From Lepus europaeus (taxonomy: Eukaryota > Chordata > Mammalia > Lagomorpha > Leporidae), in the NCBI RefSeq assembly GCF_033115175.1, contig NC_084827.1:179025601-179089600 (forward strand): a stretch of 64,000 nucleotides of DNA, in the 5' to 3' direction. The translations under genes and the position numbers were made by a program. The notes beneath the pieces are model-generated. The model had not been told where the DNA came from. It did not search any database and saw nothing but the letters and a program-made list of their open reading frames with translations. Shown here piece by piece: positions 22,098 to 32,925 of the stretch; position 1 is the first letter of the stretch, and the number at the start of each line of letters is the position of its first letter.

Positions 22098-22687
22098 TGC
22101 TGACAGAGAGCAATGTGTGTCCATAAAACGGGCTTTGCACATCTGAGGGGAGCTCGGTGGTCCCTGTGGATGAAGGGGTGCAGTCCTCGTTAGCAGCGAG
22201 CAGTCCTGCTCCTTCCTAACTCTGCTTCCCCTCTTCTTTGGCAGCCAGGGAGCTCAGCCTTCCATCCAGGCTCAGTCGCAGGCCCTCTCCTCCCCATGCT
22301 TTGGGGGGTGAAAACCTCCTTTTGGGCTCAGTCTGTGCTGCAAGGTCTTAAGCACCATCTTTCCAATGACTGGTGGCCTTGCATCGTTTATCACGAGCTG
22401 TCCAGACGCTCCTGGGGAATGATGAATAAGAAAGAGTTTCTTTCTCCCCTCACAGCTTTCCACGTGCTTCCAGCCCCCAGCCCTGTGCTCCGTGCCCAGC
22501 TGCAGTGCAGGGGGTCTCTGCTTGTCCAGAGGTGAAGCGGCCTGCGTCCCAAATTCCAACTTCAAAATGCTCCGAAAGCCAAAGCATGCCGAGACCCCCG
22601 TGACAACACAAGCAGAGAATGCCACACCATGAAACTCTTCTGTACACAATTACCCTCAGCCTTTGTGTGAGAGAAATGAATCACTCT
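22098..22687. other. Unassigned non-coding sequence
   Basis: Unique sequence. A 125-codon minus frame (22649-22272) has no recognisable family. Confidence 0.5.
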
Positions 22688-23028
22688 GGGCTGGTGTATG
22701 GTACAGTAGGCTAAGCCTCTGCCTGAAGTGCTGGCATCCCGTATGGGCACTGGTTCAAGTCCCAGCTGTTCCGCATCCAATCCAGCTCTCTGCTGTGGCC
22801 TGGGAAAGCAGTAGAAGATGGCTCAAGTGCTTGGGCCCCTGCACCTGTGTGGGAGACCTGGAGGAAGCTCCCAGCTCCTGGCTTTGGAACGGTGCAGCTC
22901 CAGCTGTTGTGGCCATGTGAGGAGTGAACCAGCAGATGGAAGATCTCTATCTCTCTATCTCTATCTCTCTCTTTTTCTCTGTATGTAACTCTGCCTCTCA
23001 AACAAATAAATAAAAATCTTAAAAAAGA
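22688..23028 (+). mobile_element. CSINE, AATAAA-tail subtype
   Basis: Complete copy with B-box region 'ctggttcaagtcccagctg', a CTAT/CT tract at about 22945-22977 and tail 'caaacaaataaataaaaatc'. Flanks show only an imperfect duplication ('agaaatg'). Confidence 0.92.
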
Positions 23029-23715
23029 AATGGCTCAGCTCAGCCGCTTCTGCAGCTCCAGACCATCTGTCCCCCACCTGGTGCTGATTCCGGGCGCTCA
23101 GTCCCACTGCTGCCCTCCTAGCAACAGTGCCGGCACAATGTAGCTCCGAAATGTTTCCAAAGCAGACGGATGAATCTGGAATCTTGGGGCCAGAGGGCAC
23201 CTCAGAGCGGGTCTTGGTCACCTGCTTATCCGAGCCAAACATAGAGGAGAAAAGCGCCCAGGACTCCACACCCTCACCTGTTAGGAGACAACAGCAGGTG
23301 CAAGAGCTGTGGCCAAGGGTATTTGACTTTGCAGAGAGCTGGGTTCAGACTTCCGGTGAGCTGCTTTCTGGCTCTGTGTGATCTCGGGGTAGAAGTGTTT
23401 GATGACCAGGAATGAGTTCTGTGAACCAGCAGACACTACGTGGCCATGGTGCACATGGCATCAGGCTCACCAAGGCTCTCAGAACCCTTAGTACAACTTG
23501 ACTCTGGGTCAGCTGGGAAGAGCCCACCATGCCAAGTTCGTACGGGACCCTACGAGGTTGGAGGCGGTCCTTGCCCGGCTCTTTCTGCTGCTGCCATGAG
23601 AAACGAAACCCACAGTTAGGGGGTCAGAGTCCCCAGGCCCCAGATTTGGGAGGCCCACCTTTATCGGGAAAGAACTGATAAAGACTCAGAATTCAAAGAC
23701 TGCACTCAGCAAATG
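23029..23715. other. Unassigned non-coding sequence
   Basis: Unique sequence with an 84-codon + frame (23127-23381) that I do not recognise. No repeat signature. Confidence 0.5.
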
Positions 23716-24728
23716 CACCTGCAGAGGGCCCGTCCCTGGACTGGGCGTCCTTGTCTGAGAGGTGTGGGTACAGCATCCGTGTGCACCTGCAGAGTACCCG
23801 TCCCGGGCTGGGCATCCTATCTGATAGGTGTGGGTACAGCGTCCGTGTGCACCTGCAGAGTGCCCGTCCCGGGCTGGGCGTCCTCATCCGAGAGGTGTGA
23901 ATCATGGTGTCCGTGTGCACCTGCAGAGCGCCTGTCCCCGGTCTGGGTGTCCTTGTCTGAGAAGTGTGGGTACAGCGTCCATGTGCACCTGCAGAGTGCC
24001 CGTCCCCGGCCTGGGCATCCTCGTCCGAGAGGTGTGGGTACAGTGTTGTGTGCACCTACTGAGTGCCCGTCCCCGGCCTGGGCGTCCTCATCTGAGAGGT
24101 GTGAATCATGGTGTCTGTGTGCACCTGCAGAGGGCCCGTCCCTGGCCTGGGCGTCCTTGTCTGAGAGGTGTGAATCATGGTGTCCGTGTGCACCTGCAGA
24201 GGGCCCGTCCCGGGCTGGGCATCCTCGTCTGAGAGGTGTGAATCATGGTGTCCGTGTGCACCTGCAGAGGGCCCGTCCCGGGCTGGGCATCCTCGTCTGA
24301 GAGGTGTAGGTACAGCATCTGTGTGCACCTGCAGAGTGCCCGTCCCCGGCCTGGGCGTCCTTGTCCGAGAGGTGTGGGTACAGTGTCCGTGTGCACCTGC
24401 AGAGGGCCCGTCCCGGGCTGGGCGTCCTCGTCTGGAGGTGTGGGTACAGCATCCGTGTGCACCTGCAGAGGGCCCGTCCCGGGCTGGGCGTCCTCGTCTG
24501 AGAGGTGTGGGTACAGCGTCCATGTGCACCTGCAGAGGGCCCGTCCCGGGCTGGGCGTCCTCGTCTGAGAGGTGTGAATCATGGTGTCCGTGTACACCTG
24601 CAGAGGGCCCGTCCCGGGCTGGGCGTCCTCGTCTGAGAGGTGTGGGTACAGCGTCCGTGTGCACCTGCAGAGTGTCCGTCCCAGGCTGGGCGTCCTATCT
24701 GAGAGGTGTGGGTACAGCGTACCTCTCA
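23716..24728. repeat. 68-bp minisatellite, about 15 units
   Basis: Units start with CACCTGCAGAG at 23716, 23784, 23850, 23918 and on at 66-68-base spacing up to about 24662. Each contains 'gtccccggcctgggcgtcct' or a variant, then 'gagaggtgt'. Two alternative unit ends occur: 'gggtacagcgtccgtgtg' and 'gaatcatggtgtccgtgtg'. The second type appears in at least five units, singly and as neighbouring pairs. Each unit carries a CTGCAG site and an E-box CACCTG. Long frames of 195-214 codons here are repeat artefacts. Confidence 0.96.
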
Positions 24729-24739
24729 TGTATTAGACT

Positions 24740-24825
24740 ACAAGGCAGACAACACCCCAACACCACAGATTGTCCTTTTTCAAGGCTGGGTAGTATTCCA
24801 TCGTGTGCATATACCATATAGGAGA
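24740..24825 (-). mobile_element. Short L1 3' UTR fragment
   Basis: 'ggctgggtagtattccatcg' followed by 'tgtgcatataccatata' is the antisense of a common L1 3' UTR segment ending in the 'gaatactac' motif. Only about 85 bases remain. Confidence 0.6.
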
Positions 24826-26544
24826 GAGCAGACTCTGGCGTGCAGAGGCAGACACTAAAAAGCCCCATTGTTCCCCAATCCGTCCAGACAGGGCCTGCTG
24901 CTGGCCCTGCGGTGGCCTCTCAGGTTACCCAGTTAGCTGGACAGGGAGCACGCTTACTTCTGCAGGCCCATGGTCACCGCTCCCCGCTCCGGGGACTTCC
25001 AGGGACAGCGACTGGAGGCCCTGGAGCTAACACAGGGATGAGTCAGCTCAGAGGGAGACCGCTGGGGAGTGATGGGCCCAAAGCTGAGCCCGGGGCTGAT
25101 GGCAGCTCCGGGTTCATCTCCAGGACTGTGCTGTTAGCCGCTGACCGGGGAGGAACAGATGGTGAGGTCAAGACCAACTTGCTACCGACGTCCCAGCAAG
25201 CCTGGGTGAGCTGAGAAATGAGCCCCGGGCGAGGCAGGGGTCCCCACCAGGGCCCTGGTTCCTTCTTCTCTTTCTCGGGCGCCATCTCGAACACACCTGG
25301 TGCACGGGACAGCACAAATGAGCCAGCCGCGTCCCTCCTCAGCACCTGGGCTCTGCTCTTGTGTAACCGAAACCTCAACGGGAAGCCGAGCAGACCCAGG
25401 CTCGGGCCTGCTTTGTGCCGCAGCCTGGGACCCGTGGCTGGAGCGTGGGTTTCAGAAGGCGGCAGCCCCTGGGCCCTCCCTGGCCACGATGGTGCTGGCC
25501 ATTCAAGCTCTCTGAGCCTCGGCGTCCAAAGTGGAGATGCTGAGGATCGCGCCAGCTCGAGGGGGTATGGTCCCGTGGCAGCCCCAGGGCTGTGTCCCTG
25601 TAGCCTGGCTTGGGCCACGCGTCTGTCCTGAAGGCTTAGGTGTTCTCGCTGACCCCCGTCCTCCCTCCCCCCACTCCCCGCTGCAGCACACAGGAGAGCG
25701 ATTCTTCCGCCACCGTGAAGGAAGGCGTCCCCCCGCAGGCGAGCCGGCGTGCCAGGGGCCGCGCTGCCCTTGTTGACATCAGACCCACGGGCTGAGCAGA
25801 ATACGACGCCCCTCCCCGCCGTGAGAAACCCCCTCCTCAAACAGTGCTCTCCGTCTCCGCTCTCCACCCCGAGCAGGACGACGTGGCCGGGGTGGCTCAG
25901 AGGGGAAGAGAGATTCTTACCACACAGGAGACAGAGGGAGGAGGCGGGGGGAGGGGGGCAGACAGGAGGAGAGCAGAAAGGGGCGGGGGGTGGAGAGAGA
26001 CTTCTCCAACATCCTATAGAAAAGCTCATCCCACCAGAAGACCCAACTGCAAACCGGAGAAAACTCACAGGTTACGCTGAGTACAACTGAGGGCTTTGAC
26101 GCCCTTGAAAACACCAACTTAATTCTTCCCATCGTCCCTAATTATCGTTTTTATTATAAACTGGCAGGTGATGGTGACATATATTCGTCAGGTACAAAGT
26201 GATGCTACCACTTATGAACAATACCTGGGGCGATTAAGTCGAGCTGCTGGGCGCGCCCTGCACGTCCACCCAAGGCTTTTTTCTGGTTGTTAGGACATTT
26301 GAAGCGTGCTCTCGAGGACCCTGAAATGTGCCACGCAGTGTCTCTGTATCCCCACGCTGCACAGTTCTCAAAAACTCTCCCATCTCCCCAACACGCTCCA
26401 GCCCTCGCCATCACCGCCCCTGCCCGGCACGCCCCACCGCAGTACCGTAACCACCGTCCCACCCGCTGCTTCTACGACGTTGGTTGCTTGATGCCCCTGG
26501 CAAGCGAGGACATGAGGCATTTCTCTCTGTGCCTCACTTCACTT
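24826..26544. other. Unassigned GC-rich sequence, about 1.7 kb
   Basis: A 341-codon minus frame (26068-25043) and overlapping + frames are open because of high GC. I recognise no domain in any of them. A G-rich stretch at about 25930-26000 is a low-complexity purine tract. The final 300 bases may already include decayed L1 3' UTR. Confidence 0.45.
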
Positions 26545-26761
26545 CATGGAGCATAATGTTCTGAAGTCCACCCATGTCGTCAAAACAAACAGTATTTTTC
26601 CTTGTTCACAGCTAAGTAGTATTCCCCCGTGTGTACACACACATTTTCTTTGGCCACGTCTCTTGATGGACACTTTGATCCGGTGACTTAGCTATCATTC
26701 TGCCACGCTCATGGGGGTGATGGCATCTCGTCACCACTCTTCACCATAGTGAGTTCACATC

Positions 26762-27059
26762 TTTTTTAAAAGATTATTTATTTATTTATTTATTTGAGAT
26801 ATAGAGTTACAGACAGTGAGTTAGTTCACTCCCCAAATGGCCACAATGGCCAGAGCTGCGCCAATCCGAAACCAGGAGCTTCTTCCAGGTCTCCCATGCA
26901 AGTACAGGGGTCCAAGCACTTGGGCCACCTTCTCCTGCTTTCCCAGGCCACAGCAGAGAGCTGGATTAGAACAACAGTAGCCAGGACTTGAACTGGCGCC
27001 CATATGGGATGCCAGCACTGCAGGCAGAGGATTAAGCTACTGTGCCACGGTGCCGGCCC
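26762..27059 (-). mobile_element. CSINE in L1
   Basis: Inverted copy lacking a long GA tract. The short duplication CACATC lies at 26756-26761 and 27060-27065, with T-rich sequence following both copies. Confidence 0.88.
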
Positions 27060-27065
27060 CACATC

Positions 27066-27118
27066 TTTTTTTTTTTTAAGATTAATTTGTTTATTTGAAA
27101 GAGCCACAGAGAGGGAGG

Positions 27119-27154
<36 letters not shown>

Positions 27155-27431
27155 GAGAGAGAGCGAGAGAGAGGTCTTCCATCTGTTGGTTCACTCCCCA
27201 GTTGGCCACAATGGCTGGAGCTGTGCCAATCCAAAGCCAGGAGCCAGAAGCTTCTTCCAGGTCCCCCACGTGGGTGCAGGGGTCCAAGGACTTGGGCCAT
27301 CTTCTACTGCTTTCCCAGGCCATAGCAGAGAGCTGGATCGGAAGTGGAGCAGCCGGGCCTCACACCGGCGCCCATATGGGATGCCGGCACTGCAGACGGT
27401 AGCTTTACCCGCTATGCCACAGCGCCGGCCC
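27066..27431 (-). mobile_element. CSINE directly abutting the previous one
   Basis: Second inverted copy with an expanded GAGAG tract at about 27110-27175. It begins immediately after the target duplication of the copy at 26762, so the two form a head-to-tail SINE pair. It ends 'ccacagcgccggcccc'. Confidence 0.92.
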
Positions 27432-27888
27432 CTATCCAGTTTTAAGTAGGATTATTTGTTTTCTTTCTGTGGCATGGTTTGAGCTCTTTATATGTCTTGA
27501 ATATAGCCCCTCTCAGATGCGTGGCTTGCGAGTGCTTTCTCCCAGTCCGTGGGTGACCTCTTCACTCTGTCCGTTGTTTTTATTACGGTGCAGAAGCCTT
27601 GTGTTTTGATGTCATTCTACTTGCGTATTTTCACTTCTGGTGTTTGTGCTTTTGCAGTCAATCATTTGCTCGGTGTGTCTGTTTCAGGTCAGCAGCACGC
27701 TGTTTTAAATTCTCGTGGAGCTTGAAACCACGCGATCGGACGCCTCCAGCTTTGTTCCTTTTGCCCAAGATTCTCTGGGCTGCTCAGGGCTTTTTGTGGG
27801 ATTCTGATAGGCATTGCATCGACTCTCTAGATAATGTGGAGGGTTAACAGTATCAGTCCTTCCAGTCCATGAATAAAGGGTAGATTTT

Positions 27889-28200
27889 TTAAAAAAATTA
27901 TTTGACAGAGTTAGAGAGAGAGAGGGAGAGACAGAGAGAAAGGTCTTCCTTCCCTTGGTTCACCCCCAAATGGCCGCCACGGCCAGCGCTGCGCCGATCC
28001 GAAGCCAGGAGCCAGGTGCTTCCTCCTGGTCTCCCATGTGGGTGCAGGGCCCAAGCCCTTGGGCCATCTTCCACTGTACTCCCAGGCCACAGCAGAGAGC
28101 TGGACTGGAAGAGGAGCAACCAGGACTAGAACCCGGCGCCCATATGGGATGCCGGCGCCACAGACGGAGGATTAACCAAGTGAGCCGCGGTGCCGGCCCC
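27889..28200 (-). mobile_element. CSINE in L1, perfect 13-bp target duplication
   Basis: Inverted copy flanked by AAGGGTAGATTTT at 27876-27888 and 28201-28213. The host L1 sequence resumes at the second copy. Confidence 0.95.
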
Positions 28201-28392
28201 AAGGGTAGATTTTGATTTATTTGTGTGTTATTCATTTTTTCATCTCTTTTTCACTTTTCAGTGTAGATATTTCACCTCCTTGGTTAAATTGGTTTCTAGG
28301 AACTTTTTTTGAGCTGTTGTGTATACAATTGTTCTCTTGATTTCTTTTTCAGAAACTTAGTTGCTAGTGTAGAGAAATACTACTGAGTTTTC

Positions 28393-28698
28393 TTTCGAAG
28401 ATTTAATTGTTTATTTGAAAGTCAGACTTACAGAGAGAGGAGAGATCTTCTGTGTGCTGGTTCCCTCCCCAGGTGGCTGCAATGGCTGCAGCTGAGCCAG
28501 GCCGGAGCCAGAAGCCAGGGGCTTCATTAGACTCCTGCATGTGGGTGACAGGGACCCAGGCACTTGGGCCAACCCCCCTGCTATTCCCAGGCCATTAGCA
28601 GGGAGCTGGGTTGGAGGCGGAGCAGCCAGGACATGACCCAGAGCCCACAGGGGATGCCAGCATCACAGGTGGTGTTTTTACCCAGCAAGGCCCTGATG
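28393..28698 (-). mobile_element. CSINE in L1, diverged
   Basis: Inverted, more diverged copy ('gcatgtgggtgacagggacc', 'cccagcaaggccctgatg'). An imperfect duplication of 'ctactgattttc' type flanks it. Confidence 0.85.
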
Positions 28699-29997
28699 CT
28701 ACTGATTTTCCTGTGTTGACGTTGTATCCTGCATCGTAACTGTGTTCATTTAATATTTCTAACCGGTTTTTGGTAAAATCTTGAGGGTTTTCTCTACATG
28801 AGATAACCTTGTCAGCCGACTGTGACAACTTCACTGCACTAATTCCTGTTTGGACGCCTCGTTTCTCTCTCTTGCTCCAGGCAGGACTTACAACGTTGTG
28901 TCCACAGGAGGTGAGCGTGGACGTCCTTGCCCTGTCCCGGCTCTCGGAAGACCGGGTTTCAAGGATCTGCAGTTGAGCATGTTAGCTGCAGGCTTATCAC
29001 ACGCCACGAGGTCTTTATCAAATTGAGGTGAAATTGCCCCTACCCTGTTGAGCGTCTTTATCACGAAAGCACGTTGGATTCTGTCCAATCCCTTTCCTGC
29101 CCCTAATGTGACGGCCCCGTGGCGCTCCTTCTGCACTCGCTGATGTGAGGATGACATTTAGCGATTTGCATCTACGGAGCCACCCTGGCATCCCAAGGAT
29201 ACGTCCCAGCTGCTCGCGCTGAGTGATTCCTTTGCTGCATCGTTGAGCTCTGTTTCCTCGTTAATCCGCGGAGGATTTTTGTATCCGTGTTCATCCAGGA
29301 TGTTGGCGGGTAGTTTTGCTGTCTGGCTTTGGAATCAGGGTAATCACGGTTTCCTAAAAAGAGTCTGAAAGCCTCATTCCCTTTTGATTGTCGGGAAGAG
29401 TTTGTGCAGGATTGGTGTGAGAGCTTCAAACGTTTGCTAGAACTCAGCAGGGAAGCCACCAGATCCCGGGATTTTCTTTGATGGGAGACTTTGCAGTCAC
29501 TGCTCCAATCTCTTTGTTTGCAGTTGGCCTGGTTTTCTGTTTCTTTGTGTTTCAGTCTTGGTAGGTTGTATTTGTCTAGGAATTTACCATTTCTTCTAAG
29601 TCTCCCAATTTGTTGTCATATAATTGTTCAGCATGGTCTCCCATGATCCTTTGTATTACCGCGGTATCAGTTGTAATATCTCCTCTGTCATTGCTGACTG
29701 TATTTGAATTATATCTGTTTTTCTATTCTAGCTAAAAGTTTGTGGATTTTATATTTTCAAAAATCCATCTCTTGGTTTTGCTGGTCTTTTGTATTGTTTT
29801 TCTAGTCACTATTTATTTCTGCTCTCACCATTAGTATTTCTTTCCTTTTGCTAACATTGGGCTTTGTTCTTTATTTTTTGTTTCTAGTCATTTTCTGTTT
29901 CCTTGAGGAATAACACTGAGTTGTTTGAAACACTGAGTTGTTCTTTTCTGACATAGGCAGAAAATACCAAAATAAAACCTGTATTGAAACCCTATTT

Positions 29998-30352
29998 ATT
30001 TTAAAATGTTCTTTATTTACCAGAAAGTCAGACTTACAGAAAGGCAGAGGCAGAGGCGCAGAGAGAGAGAGAGAGAGAGAGAGAGAAAGTCTTCCATCTG
30101 CTGATTCACTTCCCAAATGACCGCAGTGGCCAGAGGTTGAGCTGAGTCGATCCAGAGCCAAGAGCCAGGAGCTTCTTCCAGGTCTCCCACACACGTACAG
30201 GGGCCCAAGCACTTGGGCCACCCTCCACTGCTTTCCCAGGCCACAGCAGAGAGCTGGATTGGATGTGGAGCAGCCGAGACTCGAACCGGTGCCCATATGG
30301 GATGCCGGCACTGCAGGTGGCGGCTTTACCTGCTATGCCACAGCGCCAGCCC
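29998..30352 (-). mobile_element. CSINE, imperfect 13-bp target duplication
   Basis: Inverted copy with a (GA)n tract at about 30058-30086. Flanks TGAAACCCTATTT (29985-29997) and TGAAACCCAATTT (30353-30365) differ at one base. Confidence 0.93.
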
Positions 30353-30365
30353 TGAAACCCAATTT

Positions 30366-30879
30366 AAACCCATGTTGACAACTTAGTAGTTAACTGATTC
30401 TTTTGGAAAATAATAAGAGCATCTTGACCTAGGCCAAGTGGAAAAGCCATGTGCAGACAAAAGCACAGGTCTGGCTGGATCCCGGCTCTCATGGAGGGAC
30501 CCTCTGCTCCTGCCGGGGGCCGTAGCACTGGCCCCTTGCCCTTTGTGTCCAGGAGTCTGTCTCTCCAGACTAGGGTTTGCCAACAGGTGTTGCCTCTCCG
30601 TGTTCTGAGTTGGGGTCTCAGCTGCGGGGTTGGGTTCTCCCACACCGGCGCCGCGGTTTCTATTGTCACAGAGTCCATTAGGAAAATGCCTCCCGGCTTA
30701 AGCTCTTCCTTCGCTGCCTGTGTGGTATCTTCTGCACTTGCATCCTAGTTCCCCTTGACGTGAGCACTTCGGCCATTCTCGATGTCACTTCATCAGAGGA
30801 ACATTATTCTTTCAGTTTCACCGTGGAGCATGCCTTTGTATGTGAAGAGACACGTTCAGCCTGCCGTCACCCACACGTT
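30366..30879. other. Unassigned non-coding sequence
   Basis: Unique sequence between L1/SINE and Tigger remnants. No gene or repeat family was recognised. Confidence 0.45.
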
Positions 30880-31700
30880 CTGTATTTGCAGATTCAACCA
30901 ACCGTGGAGGGAAAATATTTTTTTTTTAAGATTGCATATGTACTGAACGTGTACAGGTTTTTTTTCTGTCTCCAAAGCATTTGCACTGTTTTAGGCATTA
31001 CAAGTAACCTGCAGATGACTCGAAGTGTGTGTGTGGAAGGATGAATGTAGGTTATATGCAAATCCTAGTCCATTTTATGTACGGGCTTGAGCATGGCAGG
31101 TGTGGCTATGAGGGGGGCCCCGCACTGTCGGGATGGTGGGGCAACGGTGTCTCCGACAAGAAGCCCCGGGGACAAGTTTTGGTGAACAGGTCCGTTTATT
31201 AGCCATCAATCCCAAGCTTTTAAAGGGCAGGCAGAGGGGGTGCAGCCAGTTCAGGGCAACACCGATTCTATAGAATAAAGCCAATACTCGTGCCGCTATG
31301 CTTCTCCAATCAGCGTGAAGGTCATGGAGCCTACGCAACCTTCCAGGTGGTGCTGACGGGTCTGGGCCACACTGGGAGCTCTTCACCTGGTTGACAATTA
31401 CAAGCCCCTCAACAGGAAGTGGGGGTGGGGGAAATGTGCCTGGGGCCCCCACCGCCTGCCTGCAGTCAGGACATGTGTGGCTCTCAGTGTGCCTGAGCCC
31501 CGACCAGGATGTTTCTGGGAGGCATGGTGTGCCACACCCGCTTAACCTGCATGGGCAGGGCAGGCGGCCTCCCAGCCAGGCACAGGATCGCCCCCAGGTT
31601 ATATGCAAATCCCAGTCCATTCAAGGCAGGTGTGGGCATCAGTGTGGGGGTTGCCCTGCAGCCAGTCCCTGCAGACCCTGAGGGCCAACTGTTCTCCCAG
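30880..31700 (+). mobile_element. Tigger/MER2-type DNA transposon, interrupted by an LTR
   Basis: Landmarks of the MER2/Tigger1 group in order: 'tttgcagattcaaccaaccg' (30886), 'ttgcactgttttaggcatta' (30980), 'gaatgtaggttatatgcaaa' (31042), 'acgggcttgagcat' (31081), then beyond the LTR 'gtgggggttgccctgcagcc' (31641) and 'tgagggccaactgtt' (31679), which fits the terminal inverted repeat. About 45-60 bases around 'ttatatgcaaatcc' occur on both sides of the LTR. Confidence 0.7.
31109..31596 (-). mobile_element. Probable solo endogenous-retrovirus LTR
   Basis: A 488-base insert inside the Tigger element with TG...CA ends (TGAGGGGGG at left, CGCCCCCA at right, inverted to each other). On the minus strand it has 'cctttaaaagc' (TATA-like) and, about 15 bases further, AATAAA. 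A GC-rich R/U5-like end follows. The immediate 5-base flanks are GGCTA and GGTTA, so a target duplication with one mismatch is possible. No internal viral genes are present. Family not determined. Confidence 0.6.
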
Positions 31701-31769
31701 GACCCAGGACGGGCTCACCTGTAACTTCTAAGTATTCATTTCTTAATGAGGCTGGAATGTTATGAATTT

Positions 31770-31975
31770 TGTGGGATCAGGATAAGGACAAAGGTACTTC
31801 AAACAGTGTGTGGGAAAATGATATCAACGTTTGTTCTGGGGCAAATATTTTTGAACTTCATGTGGCTTTTTCATTAAAAGTCATGGAAAATGCATATTAT
31901 GAAAAAGTATATGTGCGCTAAACGTATCTTTTCATTTCATTGTTCCACCAATCTTTTGAAATGCCCTCATAGCCT
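31770..31975 (+). repeat. Interspersed repeat resembling an L1 3' terminal segment
   Basis: Contains 'ggtacttcaaacagtgtgtg', 'tcattaaaagtcatggaaaa' and 'cttttgaaatgccctcat'. It corresponds, inverted, to 2565-2740. Family call tentative. Confidence 0.4.
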
Positions 31976-32214
31976 CCACCTGGGGGCTATTCTCGTCTGA
32001 GCCACTGTCTCTGGGAGCGTCACATCTATTTTGAGAAGCCTCTAGAATGAATCTACGGTGGCAGTGGCTGGGGCGGATTGAGCGCTGCTGGTTTTAATAA
32101 TAGCTGTGCCACCCGAGAGCCCAAACCTACCCTACTGCTTCCTTCTGGCTTCTCCCTGCACTTGCTGGCCTAGAAATGGAAGACTTCCCCAAATGATATA
32201 TTCTGCAGATTCTT
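31976..32214. other. Unassigned non-coding sequence
   Basis: Nothing recognised. Confidence 0.45.
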
Positions 32215-32500
32215 CACTTACCTATTTGAAAGGCAGACACACACACACACACACTCCCATTCATAGAATAATCCCCCAAATGTCCAGTAACGGCCAGGCC
32301 TGGGCCTGGGCCAGAGCCGGGAGCTGGGACCTCAATCCAGGTCTCCCAAGGGGTGGCAGGGACCCGGTTACTTGGGCCATCAGCACTGCCTCCCAGGCTC
32401 TCCTCTGGTGGGCAGCTGGAGTCAGCAGCAGGGAATCCAGCTTTCCAATGTGGGACATGGGCGATCTAACTGCTCTGAAGCATGTTTTCACACCCTAACT
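32215..32500 (-). mobile_element. CSINE, diverged, (CA)n in place of (GA)n
   Basis: Inverted copy recognised from 'tatttgaaaggcagacacac', 'caatccaggtctcccaaggg' and 'ggttacttgggccatcagca'. The tract after the tail is (CA)n at 32237-32253. Confidence 0.8.
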
Positions 32501-32728
32501 GCATCGGCACACAGAGGAGCCCATGCTCACAGAAGGATTTGTCGAGTGGAATCCCTCTGGAAGGTCTGAAGTTCACTGTCACGGGCTGTGTTGCCAGCCC
32601 TTTCTCCTGAAAGCAATGGGACAGCCTGGTGAAAAAGACGCTTCCATCCAGAGTTTACTTAAACGCTAGGCTCGTTCTCCTGGGTTTTATGTGAACCCAA
32701 GAACAGCTTGCGAGGATGTGCGTGTACC

Positions 32729-32925
32729 ACTAATAACAGCTTACCTTGGAAAATGATGTACCGTGTGCCCATGGCTACACTAAGCAATCTCCATGCATTA
32801 TCGTAATTGATCCTCGCGAGCACTGTGCCCAACATGAGATGAGAACACGGGCAGAGCAGCATGGCCTCGTGCTACCCAGGAGCCAAGGGACGGAGCTGCT
32901 GTTAGACTCCAGACAGCCTGCTCTT
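32729..32925 (+). mobile_element. MIR SINE
   Basis: Starts 'taataacagcttaccttgg' and passes 'cgtgtgcccatggctacact', 'ccatgcattatcgtaattga', 'cctcgcgagcac', 'gatgagaacacgggcag' and 'gttagactccagacagcctg'. These match the MIR consensus blocks in order (from memory). Confidence 0.75.

Larger units (their letters stand above)
26545..29997 (-). mobile_element. L1 remnant (3' UTR back to ORF2), interrupted by SINEs
   Basis: Read on the minus strand this is an old L1 from mid ORF2 to the 3' UTR. + strand landmarks are 'gctaagtagtattcccccgt' (26611), 'tttgagctctttatatgtct' (27478), 'gcctccagctttgttccttt' (27741), 'cacctccttggttaaattgg' (28271), 'ttgctagtgtagagaaatac' (28361), 'ctttggaatcagggtaatca' (29326) and 'gaactcagcagggaagccac' (29440). 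It is interrupted by CSINEs at 26762, 27066, 27889, 28393 and, at its 5' edge, 29998. No coding frame survives. Confidence 0.85.

Noticed and set aside
23713-24821. Regularly spaced repeats that could be mistaken for a CRISPR array
   Set aside because: Whole 68-base units repeat, with no unique spacers between short repeats, and the genome is mammalian. It is a minisatellite.
25043-26068. 341-codon minus-strand frame
   Set aside because: GC-rich, Pro/Ser/Gly-rich, overlapped by + frames and lacking any recognisable domain or splice context.
26545-29997. Possibly active L1
   Set aside because: Only the 3' half is present, no intact ORF2 frame remains, and SINEs of different ages interrupt it.
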